A DNA stretch of 64,000 bases from Bacillus sp. P14.5 (GCF_003316765.1 NZ_NIJF01000083.1:62001-126000); one strand, 5' to 3'. Shown: positions 1 through 9,555, counted from the first letter of the stretch. Made by a program: numbers and translations. Notes: a model not told the origin generated them from the letters alone.

Positions 1-230
1 ATCTCACACTTGAATCTGAAGGAATCGTGGATGTCACCAAAGGAATCATAACTTACAAAAAAATCATCCATAAACCACTGATCACTTTGAAAAGTGATGC
101 AGCAGAAAAAGATTTCGCTCTGGCCAGAAAACTAGCAGAGAAGGCCGAGGCATCCTGCATGATCACTCGGGCTATCAAGGGGAATGTAGAGGTTGAACTT
201 CAAGCTGAGGTAGTGAGAGAAGGAGAATAA
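1..230 (+). CDS. OsmC/Ohr-family protein, 3' end only
   Basis: The reading frame is open from the first bases of the window (frame starting at base 3), so this is the C-terminal part of a longer gene cut by the window edge. The visible ~75 residues have the OsmC-family ending: a lysine-rich strand ('YKKIIHKP'), a helix with 'ARKLAEKAEASC' and the pattern 'ASCMITRAIKGNVEVE', in which the Cys matches the second redox Cys of OsmC/Ohr peroxiredoxin-like proteins. Such proteins reduce organic hydroperoxides in the cytoplasm. The first Cys would lie upstream of the window, so whether it is a catalytic peroxidase or a YhfA-like relative cannot be decided here. Confidence 0.6.
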   Translation, partial: LTLESEGIVDVTKGIITYKKIIHKPLITLKSDAAEKDFALARKLAEKAEASCMITRAIKGNVEVELQAEVVREGE

Positions 231-409
231 AAAGGAATGGCGGGGTGATTTACACTAAGTTGTTCCCTTTTTTGATAAACACCCCTATTTACAAATGGCT
301 CTTTTAAGAGCAAATCTTTGTATGCGAGAAGGATCCTATAATTGGAAAACTTCTGAAGCTAAAATAAGTGCTAAAACACTCTATTAAAAGGCTGTTTCTG
401 TTACGCTTT

Positions 410-705
410 AGAATACGATTCCACCTGCCCCCCTTTACGTAAGAGGATTGGAACGGAAGGAGGACGATCTCCTGCGGGACTAGCGGACGTCTAGTTCCAG
501 CACCTATCCCCTCGGGGTCAAATAACCTCAAGAGAATAAAAGGAAAACCGCCTTTTTTTCTCTTGAGAACATTTGCCTGTCGGGGCTGAACAAGGTGCTT
601 CCACTTTTGATGACAGGTGAGACCCCGCAGGCGCAGCCGAGGAGGCTCACCGCCCGCCCCGCGGAATCGTCCGCCTGGAGCGGAAATCCTTTAATTTTCA
701 ACAGC
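410..705. repeat. GC-rich repeat family B, long copy 1
   Basis: This 620-base gene-free stretch (231-850) is mostly one repeat. It contains a module with 'GACCCCGAGGGG'-type and 'CAGGCAAATGTTCTC'-type sequence around an A/T-rich hairpin, followed by a module with 'GAGACCCCGCAGGCG', 'GCCGAGGAGGCTCA' and 'CGCCCGCCCCGCGGA'. The same modules recur at 11.6, 34.8, 36.3-36.9, 49.6-50.1, 57.6 and, degenerate, 40.8 and 60.4 kb. GC content is far above the surroundings. The open frames in it have no ribosome site and no protein-like sequence, so I treat it as non-coding. Confidence 0.75.
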
Positions 706-850
706 CCCAATCTTTGCGAAAACAGCCTTACAAATTAAAGATATTGAAAAGGCAAGTATCCACTCTTATCTACAAAAGGCTTGATTTCTTCGCTTTCAAC
801 TGACAAACTTAAGAAACAGTATTTAATAAGACAGAAATGAAGGTGAAGTC

Positions 851-1231
851 ATGATTGAAGTACGTACATCCAAAGTAAGTGACGGAGATTTAAATAGAGG
901 GGTTTTTGCTACCCGTGATATTAAAAAGGGAGAATTAATCCACGAAGCTCCGGTACTTCCCTACCCGAATAAGGAACATGAAATGATTGAGAAAACCCTT
1001 CTGGCTGATTATGCCTTTGAATACGGCATAAATCATACAGCTCTGCTGCTGGGCTACGGGATGCTGTTTAATCATTCCTACGAACCCAATGGCACATATG
1101 AAATCAATTTTGATAACCACACGTTCGACTTTTATGCATACCGGGACATTAAGGCCGGCGAAGAAATATTCATCAATTATAATGGTGATGAAGAAGACCA
1201 GGAACTTCTCTGGTTTGATAAGGAAGAGTAA
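851..1231 (+). CDS. Small SET-domain protein (putative lysine methyltransferase)
   Basis: A 126-residue stand-alone SET domain. Visible SET motifs are the N-terminal 'RGVFATRDIKKGELI' (about residues 17-31), the 'LLGYGMLFNHSYEPNG' segment with the NHS/N-x-x motif that binds S-adenosylmethionine (about 66-81), and 'YRDIKAGEEIFINYN' (about 97-111), whose final Tyr is the usual catalytic residue. SET enzymes transfer methyl groups to protein lysines; bacterial copies of this size are common in Bacillaceae but their targets are mostly unknown. Start chosen because of GAAGGTGAAG upstream. A terminator follows directly. It looks monocistronic. Confidence 0.85.
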   Translation: MIEVRTSKVSDGDLNRGVFATRDIKKGELIHEAPVLPYPNKEHEMIEKTLLADYAFEYGINHTALLLGYGMLFNHSYEPNGTYEINFDNHTFDFYAYRDIKAGEEIFINYNGDEEDQELLWFDKEE

Positions 1232-1258
1232 ACAGATTCGCAAGTAAAAACACAATTT

Positions 1259-1292
1259 GAAAGCTTCCTGAGATGGGGAGCTTTCTTTTTTA
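1259..1292 (+). terminator. Terminator of the SET gene
   Basis: Stem GAAAGCTTCC / GGAGCTTTC followed by six T, 27 bases after the stop codon. Confidence 0.8.
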
Positions 1293-1295
1293 AAT

Positions 1296-1467
1296 AGCTG
1301 TTTATCCATAAACGCTGCTTTCGGATATGCCCGTATACTAAGGTTTTCTCTCTCATCGGAGTAATTAGCTCTTTTCTTTCTTGCTTACCAGGATAGTCAA
1401 GGTGAATTATGGCGTTACCTCACCAACTTTATATTAAACAGCAGCAAAGTTTACGAAAAGAGCTTTT
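1296..1467 (-). repeat. MITE-like repeat family A, copy 1
   Basis: Ends in AGCAGCAAAGTTTACGAAAA, the reverse complement of the left end of the copies at 10.8 and 22.4 kb, and carries the core 'GCTCTTTTCTTTCTTGCT' shared with the 9.6 and 22.4 kb copies. It lies directly before the VanZ-like gene and may carry or displace its promoter. Confidence 0.7.
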
Positions 1468-1481
1468 AAAATGGAGGTACT

Positions 1482-2060
1482 ATGAGAACCAGCTTGATTC
1501 TTTCACAGGTATTATTCTTTGTTCTATTCCCTATTTGGCTGGAGTTGACGAACTATTTACACCCTATCGTGATAGCCGTCGTTTGGCTCTGCTACAGCTT
1601 CCTGGCTGTGTACATTATCTGTCTAGTTAAGGGAGTAATCATTCCTATCAGAAAAAACCTGCTTCATGTTTTAATAGGCTTATACAGTTTCAGTTTACTT
1701 ATTTTATTATTCATGAGGCCTAATAACCAGGAATACAATGATGTGAACTTCACTCCTTTTGAAACGATCTCTTATTACTTATCTGGAAAAGTGGAATTCC
1801 TTGTGGCATTTTATAACCTGGGAGCCAACATCGCCCTTTTTATCCCATTTGGATTGTATTATCGGTATGTCAGCAAATTTTCCGGAGTTGGAAAGCTTGT
1901 TATTCTGGCAGCCCTCTGTATAAGCATGATTGAAGGAGGGCAATTTCTGACACACCGCGGAAGTTTAGATATCGATGACTTCGTTCTTAATATTGCCGGG
2001 GTGCTTATGGGATATTATATGTTTCCTTTGGTTCAACACGTGTTCAAAGTCAAGAACTAA
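1482..2060 (+). CDS. VanZ-like membrane protein
   Basis: 192 residues with four or five membrane segments. The second half has the VanZ-family pattern: 'NLGANIALFIPFGLYYR' (about 114-130), then 'SMIEGGQFLTHRGSLDIDD' (about 148-166) with the conserved acidic E...D-x-D-D residues, then a last helix. VanZ in enterococci gives low-level teicoplanin resistance; the function of the many chromosomal relatives in Bacillaceae is not settled, but a role at the cell envelope is likely. GGAGG lies 6 bases before the ATG. It converges on the next gene with only 35 bases between stop codons. Confidence 0.8.
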   Translation: MRTSLILSQVLFFVLFPIWLELTNYLHPIVIAVVWLCYSFLAVYIICLVKGVIIPIRKNLLHVLIGLYSFSLLILLFMRPNNQEYNDVNFTPFETISYYLSGKVEFLVAFYNLGANIALFIPFGLYYRYVSKFSGVGKLVILAALCISMIEGGQFLTHRGSLDIDDFVLNIAGVLMGYYMFPLVQHVFKVKN

Positions 2061-2095
2061 AGATATTTAAACACCATTTGATTATGATGTACTCT

Positions 2096-2527
2096 TTACT
2101 TTTTTATAGCAAAATACAAACCGGCGGGAAGAAAGATGATCAGCATCAGTAAGATGGAAAATGATAAAGTCATATTCTCGTCGGACTGTTCACGTTCGAG
2201 GTACTTTTGTTTCCTTACTGCCTTTCTAAAAGTTCCTTCCTGCACTTCAACCGCTATGGCCTCATCAGTGCTTAAGTTGGTTATTGAAAAGTATCTAGTT
2301 CCGACACTGAATTCGTTTGAAAAGTTCCCGGGTAACTCTTCCATGTCGGAATATACAGTAACCTCTCCTATTTCTTTCTCCATAGCTGTTACAATTTCAT
2401 CAGTCATCACATAGACATAATCATTCCACACTACAAATGAGTACGCCCATGAAGTGGCCATTGCTTTAAACGGGATAAAGAGAAGGACCAAAGATATACC
2501 AATCAAGTAAAAGCATTTACGGGACAT
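2096..2527 (-). CDS. Unrecognised exported, C-terminally anchored protein
   Basis: I do not recognise a family. The protein (about 143 residues from this start) begins with a signal peptide or anchor ('FYLIGISLVLLFIPFKAMA'), has a soluble middle of about 90 residues and ends in one membrane helix and a Lys-Lys tail ('GLYFAIKK'). This suggests a type I membrane protein with an extracytoplasmic domain. Two more upstream starts exist (GTG 2539, ATG 2536) but AGGAG is too close to them; the ATG at 2527 has an 11-base spacing. It converges with the VanZ-like gene. Confidence 0.55.
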   Translation of the reverse strand: MSRKCFYLIGISLVLLFIPFKAMATSWAYSFVVWNDYVYVMTDEIVTAMEKEIGEVTVYSDMEELPGNFSNEFSVGTRYFSITNLSTDEAIAVEVQEGTFRKAVRKQKYLEREQSDENMTLSFSILLMLIIFLPAGLYFAIKK

Positions 2528-2653
2528 AAGAATCATCACTCCTAATCAGATTTGAAAACCTTCTTAGCTGATTAGACGTTAGCATTTAAAAAATGTTTCT
2601 GTTTCTCTGATGCCGGGTCAGTTAGAAAGAGAAAGAAATTTACTTATTCCAGC

Positions 2654-2790
2654 GTTGAACTACCAACCACTTACCGCCCTTACAGGTCGCTTGAAGTGGG
2701 GGATTCCTAAGAACACAAACCTATTGGTTCGTTTTTGGTTAGGCTATCTCCGCAGTCCCTGCGGTTAATCGCAATGCTTCATTGCGAAGA
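2654..2790 (-). ncRNA. Putative omega (right-end) RNA of the tnpB element
   Basis: Downstream of tnpB the strand reads 'CCCCCACTTCAAGCGACC' then 'GTAAGTGG' and 'GGTAGTTCAAC'. The CCCACTT/AAGTGG stem just before a TTCAAC end is the typical scaffold of TnpB guide RNAs, which overlap the 3' end of tnpB. The guide would then be read from the flank, starting at 2653. This follows from family knowledge; no expression evidence is available. Confidence 0.55.
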
Positions 2791-3907
2791 TTTATACTTG
2801 CGTTAAGATCCCTTTGATGGTTGCTTTTACAGTTTGGACACGTCCATTCACGCAACGCAAGATCTTTAACGGCTTTATACTTATAATTACATACAGAACA
2901 TAGCTGGCTGGAAGGGAAATTTTTCGCTGCGGCTACCACCTGTTTACCGTACCATAATGATTTGTATTCCAACATAGACCTGAATTGGGCCCAGCTTACT
3001 TCGCTGATCCCTTTTGAAAGGTCTTTGTTTTTACCATATTTTGACAGACAAATCTTCAATGCCGATAATGTCGTGGTTTTTGACTATTTCGGTAGAGATT
3101 TTATCCAACATATCTTTTCTTGCATTAGCGATTTTTTCGTGCAGCCGGGCAACTTTCTTTTTTGTTTATTCCAGTTCGAAGAACCCAATTGCCTCCTAGA
3201 AAGAATGCGTTGGGCATTCATTATTTTCTTTTCTAGTGTACGGAAAAAGCGGGGGTTTTTATAAGTTGTGCCATCTGAAAGAGTAGCGAAATCCTTCAAA
3301 CCTACGTCGATTCCGACAGAGGTGCCGGTTTTCTTATAGTGTTGAACTTCTGATTCAGCCAATATCGAAACGAAGAACTTACCTGAAGGGTTTCGTCTAA
3401 TGGTGGCGTTCATTATTCGGCCTTCCACCTCACGACTCTTGGCAAAGCGAACCAGGCCGAGTTTTGGCAATTTGATGTGTTTATCTTTCACTTGTATATT
3501 CCCGTTCACAAACTTTGTGGTATAGGATTGAACAGGATTCTTCTTCGATTTGAAGCGAGGTAAACGATTTTGTTTCTTGTAATACCGTGTGTAGGAATCA
3601 TGAACGATTTCAACTGATTTCTGAAGGGCAATACTATCGACTTCTTTCAAGAATGAATAGGTCTTCTTGAGATCTCGAACAGCTTTGATGGATTGGTTCT
3701 TGTTGAAAAATTCACCTTTCCAATTGTTCTGTGAAAGCTGCCCATTCTGTACCATATCATTTACGATCGACCAATAAGCGTCTTTGTTCTTTTGTTTCCC
3801 AACAAAATAGTTGTAGATGAACCGGGAACAACCGAACGTTTTATTGATTAATTCAATCTGTTCGTGATTTGGATAGATCCTGAATTTAAAGGTTTTTTAA
3901 CATTCAA
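2739..3907 (-). pseudogene. tnpB: TnpB RNA-guided nuclease, broken by several frameshifts
   Basis: When frames are joined, the protein is a full TnpB: N-terminus 'TFKFRIYPNHEQIELINK', RuvC Asp in 'GIDVGLKDFATLSDG', RuvC Glu in 'GIEDLSV', a CxxC...CxxC zinc ribbon ('CSVC','CPNC') and final RuvC Asp in 'HQRDLNASINL'. Breaks: a T6 run at 3893-3898 near the TTG start (3907, AGGAGGT 7 bases upstream), T6 at 3158-3163, and T4/T5 at 3039-3042 and 3028-3032. Adding one base to each run restores a canonical TnpB including 'DLSVKNMVKNKDL'. It is therefore either decayed or, more likely, miscalled. Confidence 0.85.
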
Positions 3908-4189
3908 ATGGTTTCACCTCCTGGTAGTAATTATACCAAGAAAGATGGTCCCTTGGGAACATCTGTTTCTTTCAAAGTTTTTTTAGTAGAGACCATAGGC
4001 AGGCGATTCATCTCCCCCTTACCGTTGGGCTATGCCCTTCACACGCTTTAAGAGGGAGTTTTCTCCCCATCTTTAGATAAAAATTTAAAAAAGGCGAATT
4101 CCCTCTCAGGAATTCGCCTTTCGCAACAGATGTATTGGAATCTTAAATAGTTTTTGAATGCAGCGTAATAACCTTTTACAACTACACAT

Positions 4190-4954
4190 TCAGTTCTCGT
4201 TCTTGATTATTTCTCTGAACGCCCGGTTCACTTCCTTGGAAGAAACGACATCACTTTTTTTGAAGAGGGGTGTTTTTTCAGATAGTCGTCTCATCTGTAA
4301 TTCTATAAATGAATAAAGTGTAACGGAATATGTATCAATGGTCTCTGCGCCGCTTTTTTTCATTTCCACTAACCTCTGAATTTCTTCTTTCAGCTTTAAG
4401 TCATACACAGATTGATGGAAAAGGAGGCTGAATGGAACAGGGGGGAAAGTTTCTTTTTCTTTGATCCATAAGCAGCAAAGCAGTCCTCTCAGTAAATGTA
4501 GAGTCAATTTGACTGATTTCATGGAATCCCTCTGCCACTTATTCCAATTTGTTTTCGTCATATTATAATAATGATGATAACAAGCTGAAGGTGAAAAAAC
4601 CAGCTCCTGTAATGGAAAGACCTTCTCGCAAAAGTACTTGTCCTCGATGAGCCTGTCTTCTGTTTGCAGCCACTCCAGCATAGTCGGATTGGATTTCTTT
4701 AAAAGCAGCATTGCTTTCTTGAGATCCCAGCCACTTAACTCCAGCTCTTTACCACTTTGCCATTCAATGACATCCCTTTTTTGGTCCAAAGATAGATACC
4801 AATTCAATGGATGCTTGTATATAAAGCGGATATCAAAATCACTGGCAGGCGACTCAAAGCCCCAAGCCCTGCTCCCTGCTTGAACAGCATAAAGGATATC
4901 GACTTCATGTTCTTGTTCTATTTTATTCAATTCCGCCAGAATACGGTTCTTCAT
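4190..4954 (-). CDS. YcgL-like predicted nucleotidyltransferase
   Basis: 254 residues. The N-terminus has a pol-beta-type nucleotidyltransferase motif 'AGSRAWGFESPASDFDIRF' (about 27-45): GS followed by D-x-D. The rest, rich in aromatic and Leu residues, matches the COG3541/YcgL group of B. subtilis. Such enzymes transfer a nucleotide from NTP to an unknown acceptor. The ATG lies 9 bases after the M20 peptidase stop, with GGTGAG as ribosome site, so the two are cotranscribed. I see no HEPN partner, so I do not call it a MNT-HEPN toxin system. Confidence 0.75.
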   Translation of the reverse strand: MKNRILAELNKIEQEHEVDILYAVQAGSRAWGFESPASDFDIRFIYKHPLNWYLSLDQKRDVIEWQSGKELELSGWDLKKAMLLLKKSNPTMLEWLQTEDRLIEDKYFCEKVFPLQELVFSPSACYHHYYNMTKTNWNKWQRDSMKSVKLTLHLLRGLLCCLWIKEKETFPPVPFSLLFHQSVYDLKLKEEIQRLVEMKKSGAETIDTYSVTLYSFIELQMRRLSEKTPLFKKSDVVSSKEVNRAFREIIKNEN

Positions 4955-4963
4955 GAACTCACC

Positions 4964-6096
4964 TCATTCTGAGAGATTTTCAATGACCTTAGCTAAAAGC
5001 AATGTCCTCTCGGGAAGAGACGAGATTTCCAAATATTCCTTGTCACTGTGGGCATTGCCCCCTACTGGTCCCATTCCATCAATGGTCGCGATGCCGGCAG
5101 CCGAAGTAAAGGAAGCATCTGACCCGCCGCCTGTGGAGGTATCGGTGATTGCAATTCCCATCTCTTCTCCCACTAGCATGATCTTTCGCAGAAGCTGTCT
5201 GTTCCGCTTGTTCTTTTCCATAGGAGGTCTGTTGATTTCACCTTCAAGGGTGATCTCAGTGCCAGGAACATCCGTCCTCGAACAGATCTTTTCCATTTTT
5301 TCTTCAACCCTGTATCCTTGGTCTGTTTCCGCAATCCTGATTTCCATCTGTGCACTGGCATGGTCTGAAACCGTATTGACAGAGGAGCCTCCTTCAATTA
5401 GACCGACATTCACGCTGATGCCGTTTTCGTGATCGTTCAACTCATGCATCTGGATGACCTTATGGGCAAGCTCTTCAATCGCACTTCTTCCTTTCTCAGG
5501 CTCAATACCAGAGTGTGCCGCTCTCCCGATGACATTGAGGGTATAATTTCCTTTGCCTCTCCTTGAAGACACAAGTGAACCATCTTTTCTCGCCGGCTCC
5601 ATGATGAGTGCGTATTTTTTCCTCCTGCTGCATCTATAATAAGTTCTTTTGATGAAGGCGATCCAATTTCCTCATCACTATTCAATATTATCTGCACATT
5701 TTTGTAGTGCGGTGAACCTTCTTTTATTAATGCTTTCATTGCAAATAAAAGAGTAACCAGACTGGACTTCATATCAATGACTCCTGGTCCGTAAGCCTTA
5801 TTTCCATTCCTTCTGAAAGGCCTCTCTATAGCAGTACCAAATGGAAAAACGGTGTCCATATGGGCGATGACAAGGATTTCCGGCTCATCCGCTTCTTTGT
5901 GTTGAATGAATAAATGGTTTCCGTATTCTTCCTGTGGTACCTCATGAATCATAAATCCAATTTTCTCATACTCCGCTTTCAATCGACTTCCAACCAAGTC
6001 GACTCCGGCTTTGTTGACAGAACCACTGTCGATATTCACCAGTTCTTCTATCAGCTTTAGCATTTCGTCTTGTTTATATTGTATATATTCTTTCAC
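4964..6096 (-). CDS. M20-family metallopeptidase (ArgE/CPG2-like), frameshifted at 5615-5620
   Basis: About 377 residues when joined. Metal-site motifs are in order: 'VIAHMDTVFP' (His, Asp), 'GPGVIDMKSS' (bridging Asp), 'NSDEEIGS' (catalytic Glu pair) and 'NAHSDKEYLE' (last His). The central dimerisation domain has 'GRAAHSGIEPEKG'. The family removes N-terminal or acyl groups from amino acids and peptides in the cytosol. GTG start with GGGAGAG upstream. The frame breaks in an A6 run (top-strand T6 at 5615-5620); seven A would give an uninterrupted protein. It is in line with the M24 peptidase upstream and the YcgL gene downstream. Confidence 0.8.
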
Positions 6097-6258
6097 CTTT
6101 GTTCTCTCCCAGCTTTCTCACGACTCTTTACGAACGTTTTTTCAATTACCTACTATTATACCATTTAGTTAATGAAAGGTTGGATTTCCAGTAATAAGAA
6201 TATATTCGGTAATGCGTTCCTTCATGCGGACAGCCGGCAGTTGGTTTGACTGTGACTA

Positions 6259-7505
6259 CTAGCGTATTAAGTAAAATTCTTTTTGGCGCTTTGCCAGGTA
6301 AACAACTCTTCCATCAATAAAGGCTATTGGCTCCTCCAAATAAATTGGAACTTCCTGATTCCACTCAGGGATATGCTTCCGGATATTGAATTCAAGAGCG
6401 TAGCAAGTATTGTTCTTTATAAGCAATTCTCCCCTTCCTGGAATTTCTTCCTGCCTGTCGTACAGACCGATCAATGGTCCGGCTCCATGGCAGTGTACAC
6501 CAAGCGGATGAGAATACAACATAGCCTTTATACTATTTTCCCGGCTGGTTTTTATGCTTTCCACGAAAACACGGTTACCGCTCCTGCCTTCTTGAATAGT
6601 ACTGGACACAATGTCTTCAAACTTTAAAGCTTCCTCAAAAGCTGATATCAAGCCTTTAGGGACGGTTTCTTCCCCTTTCTTCAACACATAAGCAAGCTGC
6701 TGTGTATCTGTTGCCAGCCCCAGGTAAAGTATACCGAAATCCAAATGTACAACGTCACCCTGCATGATGATTGTGTTCTCCAATCGGTCTGTCTCTGATC
6801 CTTGCCTTTGGATATCTACTGTGGGATAAAAGGAAGTTTGAAAACCAGAATCCACCACCCTTTGTCTAATCCAGTCCACCACATCTTGTGAAGACGTTAC
6901 TCCTGGGTGGATCACCCGATTGGAAAGTGCTTCTTCAGCAATCTCCCTCGCGAGTTCACATATATGTGGATAGGCAGCAAGTTCAAGTGAACTCCTTGTC
7001 TGAAGCCAATCCACCAAAAGGCTTTCAGAGCTGACAAACCTCTCTTTCTCAATCCCGGTTTCCTGGTGCAAAATGTTAAAAGAATTCACTGTCAAACCAT
7101 CACTCATCGAATGCAGCTTCCCCATATTCACAGCGATGCTGGCTGGTCCCCTTTCCCGGATAATCCTGGCTGCACACTCCCACTGAGTTTCTTTTTTATC
7201 CTGCCACACATTTTGATAAAAAGGCTGAAATGCAGGATTCGTACTCACGACAAAGCGATTGATTTCCCCATTAGTATCCTTGCAGAATATAAATATTGTC
7301 AGCCTTCTTGAGCTGTCGACAGCAGAAGGAAAAAAGTATGTATGACAGGATCTTCATTGTATTCCCTGCCTATGGTGACCCACATTTCAATATCGTTTTC
7401 TTTCATGATTCCGGGTAAAATTGTATGTAATCTTTCATCAAGAACTCTGTCTCTGAATTCGTCTCTTTCTTTCAATCTCATTATTTTTGCAAAACCACTC
7501 TTCAT
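6259..7505 (-). CDS. M24-family metallopeptidase (Xaa-Pro dipeptidase-like), frameshifted at 7330-7335
   Basis: About 415 residues when joined. The C-terminal pita-bread fold carries the five metal ligands: 'VHLDFG' (Asp), 'LATDTQQ' (Asp), 'SHPLGVHCHG' (His), 'ALEFNI' (Glu) and 'YLEEPIAF' (Glu). The N-terminal ~170 residues are the creatinase-like domain. It should cleave X-Pro dipeptides or related substrates. Start at ATG 7505 after GGAGGGGG. The break is in a T6 run on the coding strand; seven T restores 'IHTFFPSAVDSSRR' and a continuous protein. It probably forms a peptide-use cluster with the M20 gene 160 bases downstream. Confidence 0.8.
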
Positions 7506-7871
7506 CTTTTCGCCCCCTCCTGTATACTTTTCGCCTTTTTATGGGTTGTTTCCTCTTTATCGCGTTAAAGGAATGTTCTCTTATGATTTGCTCACTCTTT
7601 CATTTTGCATTTCATTCAAATGTACCAAGGCTTAATGAGCGTTCAGAGCGCCCATTATGATAAGAGGCATCCTCGTATCTTCCGGATATCACCTGGATAT
7701 CAGGAGTTTTCTTTGAACGAGCAGAGCAGCTCTTTCTTTACGGCTAACCAATGTATAGAAGTGATTTGACTCTCTTTTACCATAACCTTATGCAAGGTGT
7801 TAAAACAGCCACTCTCTTTGCGAAAATCTTTTACAGGAGCACAATAGAAAAAGCCGGCCATATGACCAGCT
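7506..7871. other. Gene-free stretch with a degenerate family A repeat (about 7660-7835)
   Basis: No protein-like frame. The part from about 7660 follows copy 1 of family A in order: TTCCGGATAT, GGAGTTTTCT, GCAGCTCTTTCTTTACGGCTAACC, then AACAGCC...TTTGCGAAAAT. The left part next to the M24 start must hold that gene's promoter. Confidence 0.4.
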
Positions 7872-9061
7872 TTAAGGGCTTCGCTTGGAAAACCAACATG
7901 ATAATGGGTAGACCAATGAACTCTGAATGATCAAAGATAAGACAATGGCCCCGTAAGACAATGATAAAATCGTATCAGTCTGTGCTGCACTTTCTGCTGC
8001 CAATCCGAGCAAAAGCGCCACCGACATAGTCCCTTTAATTCCTGACCAGGTAATCAATGATATTTCATCCCATAGAAACTCTCGTCTCCAGACTTTAAAC
8101 ATTTTCAATATCCCTGCAAGCACGAGGAAACGGACTATAAGAGATAACCCAAAGATAATGAATATAAAACCGATATTACCAAAATCAATATGTTTCATGA
8201 ATTCAATGCCAATCAGCAAGAAGAGAATAGACAAGATACTGGGTTCGACGACCTCCCAAAAGGAATCCAGGTAATTGCGAAGATCCTCCTCCTTATCCGT
8301 TGTATCCAGCTTCCAAGAAAGCAGGGCTCCTGCCGAAACTGAAGCAAGCACTCCTGAAACACCGAAATGTTCGGCTGAATAAAAACTCCCATAAGCCAGT
8401 ACAATGCTCAGCATGACCTGATACTGTCTGTGATGGGTATAATGAAGAATCTTGCTTGCCAACCAGCCGAATACCATTCCAATAATGATTCCTCCAGCAG
8501 AAACAAGCAGAAAATCGCCTATTGCCGAGGTCAGCTTAAACCTCTCATCCGACAAATACAGATGGGAAATGACGGTGAAAAGAACGACACTTGTACCGTC
8601 ATTGAGCATCGACTCCCCTTCCACCACATCTGCAATTTTCGGACTATTGGATGATTTCTTAAGAATCGAAACAACCGAGACCGGGTCTGTCGGCGTCAAA
8701 ATTGAAGCGATCAACAACGCACCCATAAAAGATAAAGATACCAAGCCGACAAAGTAAATCGCAGCTCCAAACATGAGAACTGCCAAGACCAGACCAAGAG
8801 TACTCAGGACACTTATGACGCCTATGTTCTTCTTTAGTCCTTCCGTTTTAAATTGATAGGCAGATATAAAGAGAAGTGCCGGCAGAAACACATTGAAGAT
8901 CATGTCTCTGGTAATGTTTACGGAAGAAAAGAAGGACGTAAATGATAAAAGGATTCCAATCAGCAGCAGAACCATTGGTACAGGTAAAGTTTTTTTTTTT
9001 TGTCGATAGTAAATACCACATATCCAATGAACAAGAGTAAAAAGATGTGAATGTATCCCAT
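7872..9061 (-). CDS. CPA1/NhaP-type Na+(K+)/H+ antiporter, frameshifted in a 12-base homopolymer
   Basis: About 397 residues with 11-12 membrane helices. The CPA1 signature is clear: 'ASILTPTDPVSVVSIL' and 'VEGESMLNDGTSVVLF', where the Asp residues are the ion-binding site. It exports Na+ (or K+) in exchange for H+ and supports pH and salt tolerance. The first 22 residues start at ATG 9061 after GGAGG and run 'MGYIHIFLLLFIGYVVF'. The frame then breaks in T12 (8990-9001; A12 on the coding strand); 13 or 10 A restores '...KKTLPVPMVLLLIG'. The break may be a miscall or slippage-driven phase variation. Confidence 0.8.
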
Positions 9062-9203
9062 GGCTGAACCTCCAACTATAAATCTCTTACTACTCTTTTT
9101 CCTTTTCTTTTGCTGATTAAACAGAACCGCCGGATGGAATGTTTACTCTTTCCGCCTGGCGGGTAAATAAACTTCTATAATACTTGCAAGGAGGAATAAG
9201 GGT

Positions 9204-9452
9204 ATGCGACTAAGTTCAACCTTGATTTTGGGAGCAGCAGCAGGAGCCGGGCTTCTTATGAGAAAGAAAGAAAATCGCGACAAACTTCAAAACTTCATGG
9301 AAAGTACCAAGCAAAAATGGGTAAACCGCAATAAAACAGATTTTACCGTTGAAAAAGCAGGCAATCCTGATCCAGCTGACGTAGAGGATAATACTATGGT
9401 CAGTGAGGGAGCTCAAACTTCCGTTCAATATTATAACTCCATTACACAATAA
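9204..9452 (+). CDS. Small unrecognised protein with N-terminal hydrophobic segment
   Basis: 82 residues: a short glycine/alanine-rich hydrophobic start ('STLILGAAAGAGLLM'), then a Lys-rich amphipathic stretch ('RKKENRDKLQNFME') and a polar tail. The layout recalls YtxH-like general stress proteins, but I see no diagnostic motif and assign no function. GGAGG lies 11 bases before the ATG, and a strong terminator follows, so it is very likely expressed. It is divergent from the antiporter gene. Confidence 0.65.
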   Translation: MRLSSTLILGAAAGAGLLMRKKENRDKLQNFMESTKQKWVNRNKTDFTVEKAGNPDPADVEDNTMVSEGAQTSVQYYNSITQ

Positions 9453-9497
9453 ACTCGAAACTATTAAAAAAACCTTGCGCTTGGATGCAAAATTCAC

Positions 9498-9545
9498 AGC
9501 TTGGAGAAAAAGTTCTCTTAAAGAGAATTTTCCTCCAAGCTTTTT
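9498..9545 (+). terminator. Terminator after the 82-residue protein gene
   Basis: Long stem AGCTTGGAG...CTCCAAGCT with an inner TTCTCTT/AAGAGAA helix, then five T. Confidence 0.85.
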
Positions 9546-9555
9546 GCTTTTTACA

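Larger units (their letters stand above)
2654..4076 (-). mobile_element. IS200/IS605-type element carrying only tnpB (IS1341-like)
   Basis: About 1.4 kb. The transcribed strand runs from a left end near 4076, where TTTAT (4077-4081) is a plausible target/TAM, through tnpB to a right end near TTCAAC (2654-2659). No Y1 transposase gene tnpA lies in or beside it, so it cannot move on its own. The left end contains hairpin-forming sequence (about 3943-3962 and 4010-4065). The exact ends are inferred from the structure and not from a duplicate copy. Confidence 0.65.

Noticed and set aside
304-710. Two minus-strand frames in the first intergenic region
   Set aside because: They lie in the GC-rich family B repeat, lack ribosome sites and recur as non-coding sequence elsewhere.
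1409-1630. 73-codon frame overlapping the VanZ-like start
   Set aside because: Lies across family A repeat and in a different frame from the well-supported VanZ-like gene.
4190-4954. Toxin-antitoxin (MNT-HEPN) system
   Set aside because: The nucleotidyltransferase is long and YcgL-like, and no HEPN gene is beside it.
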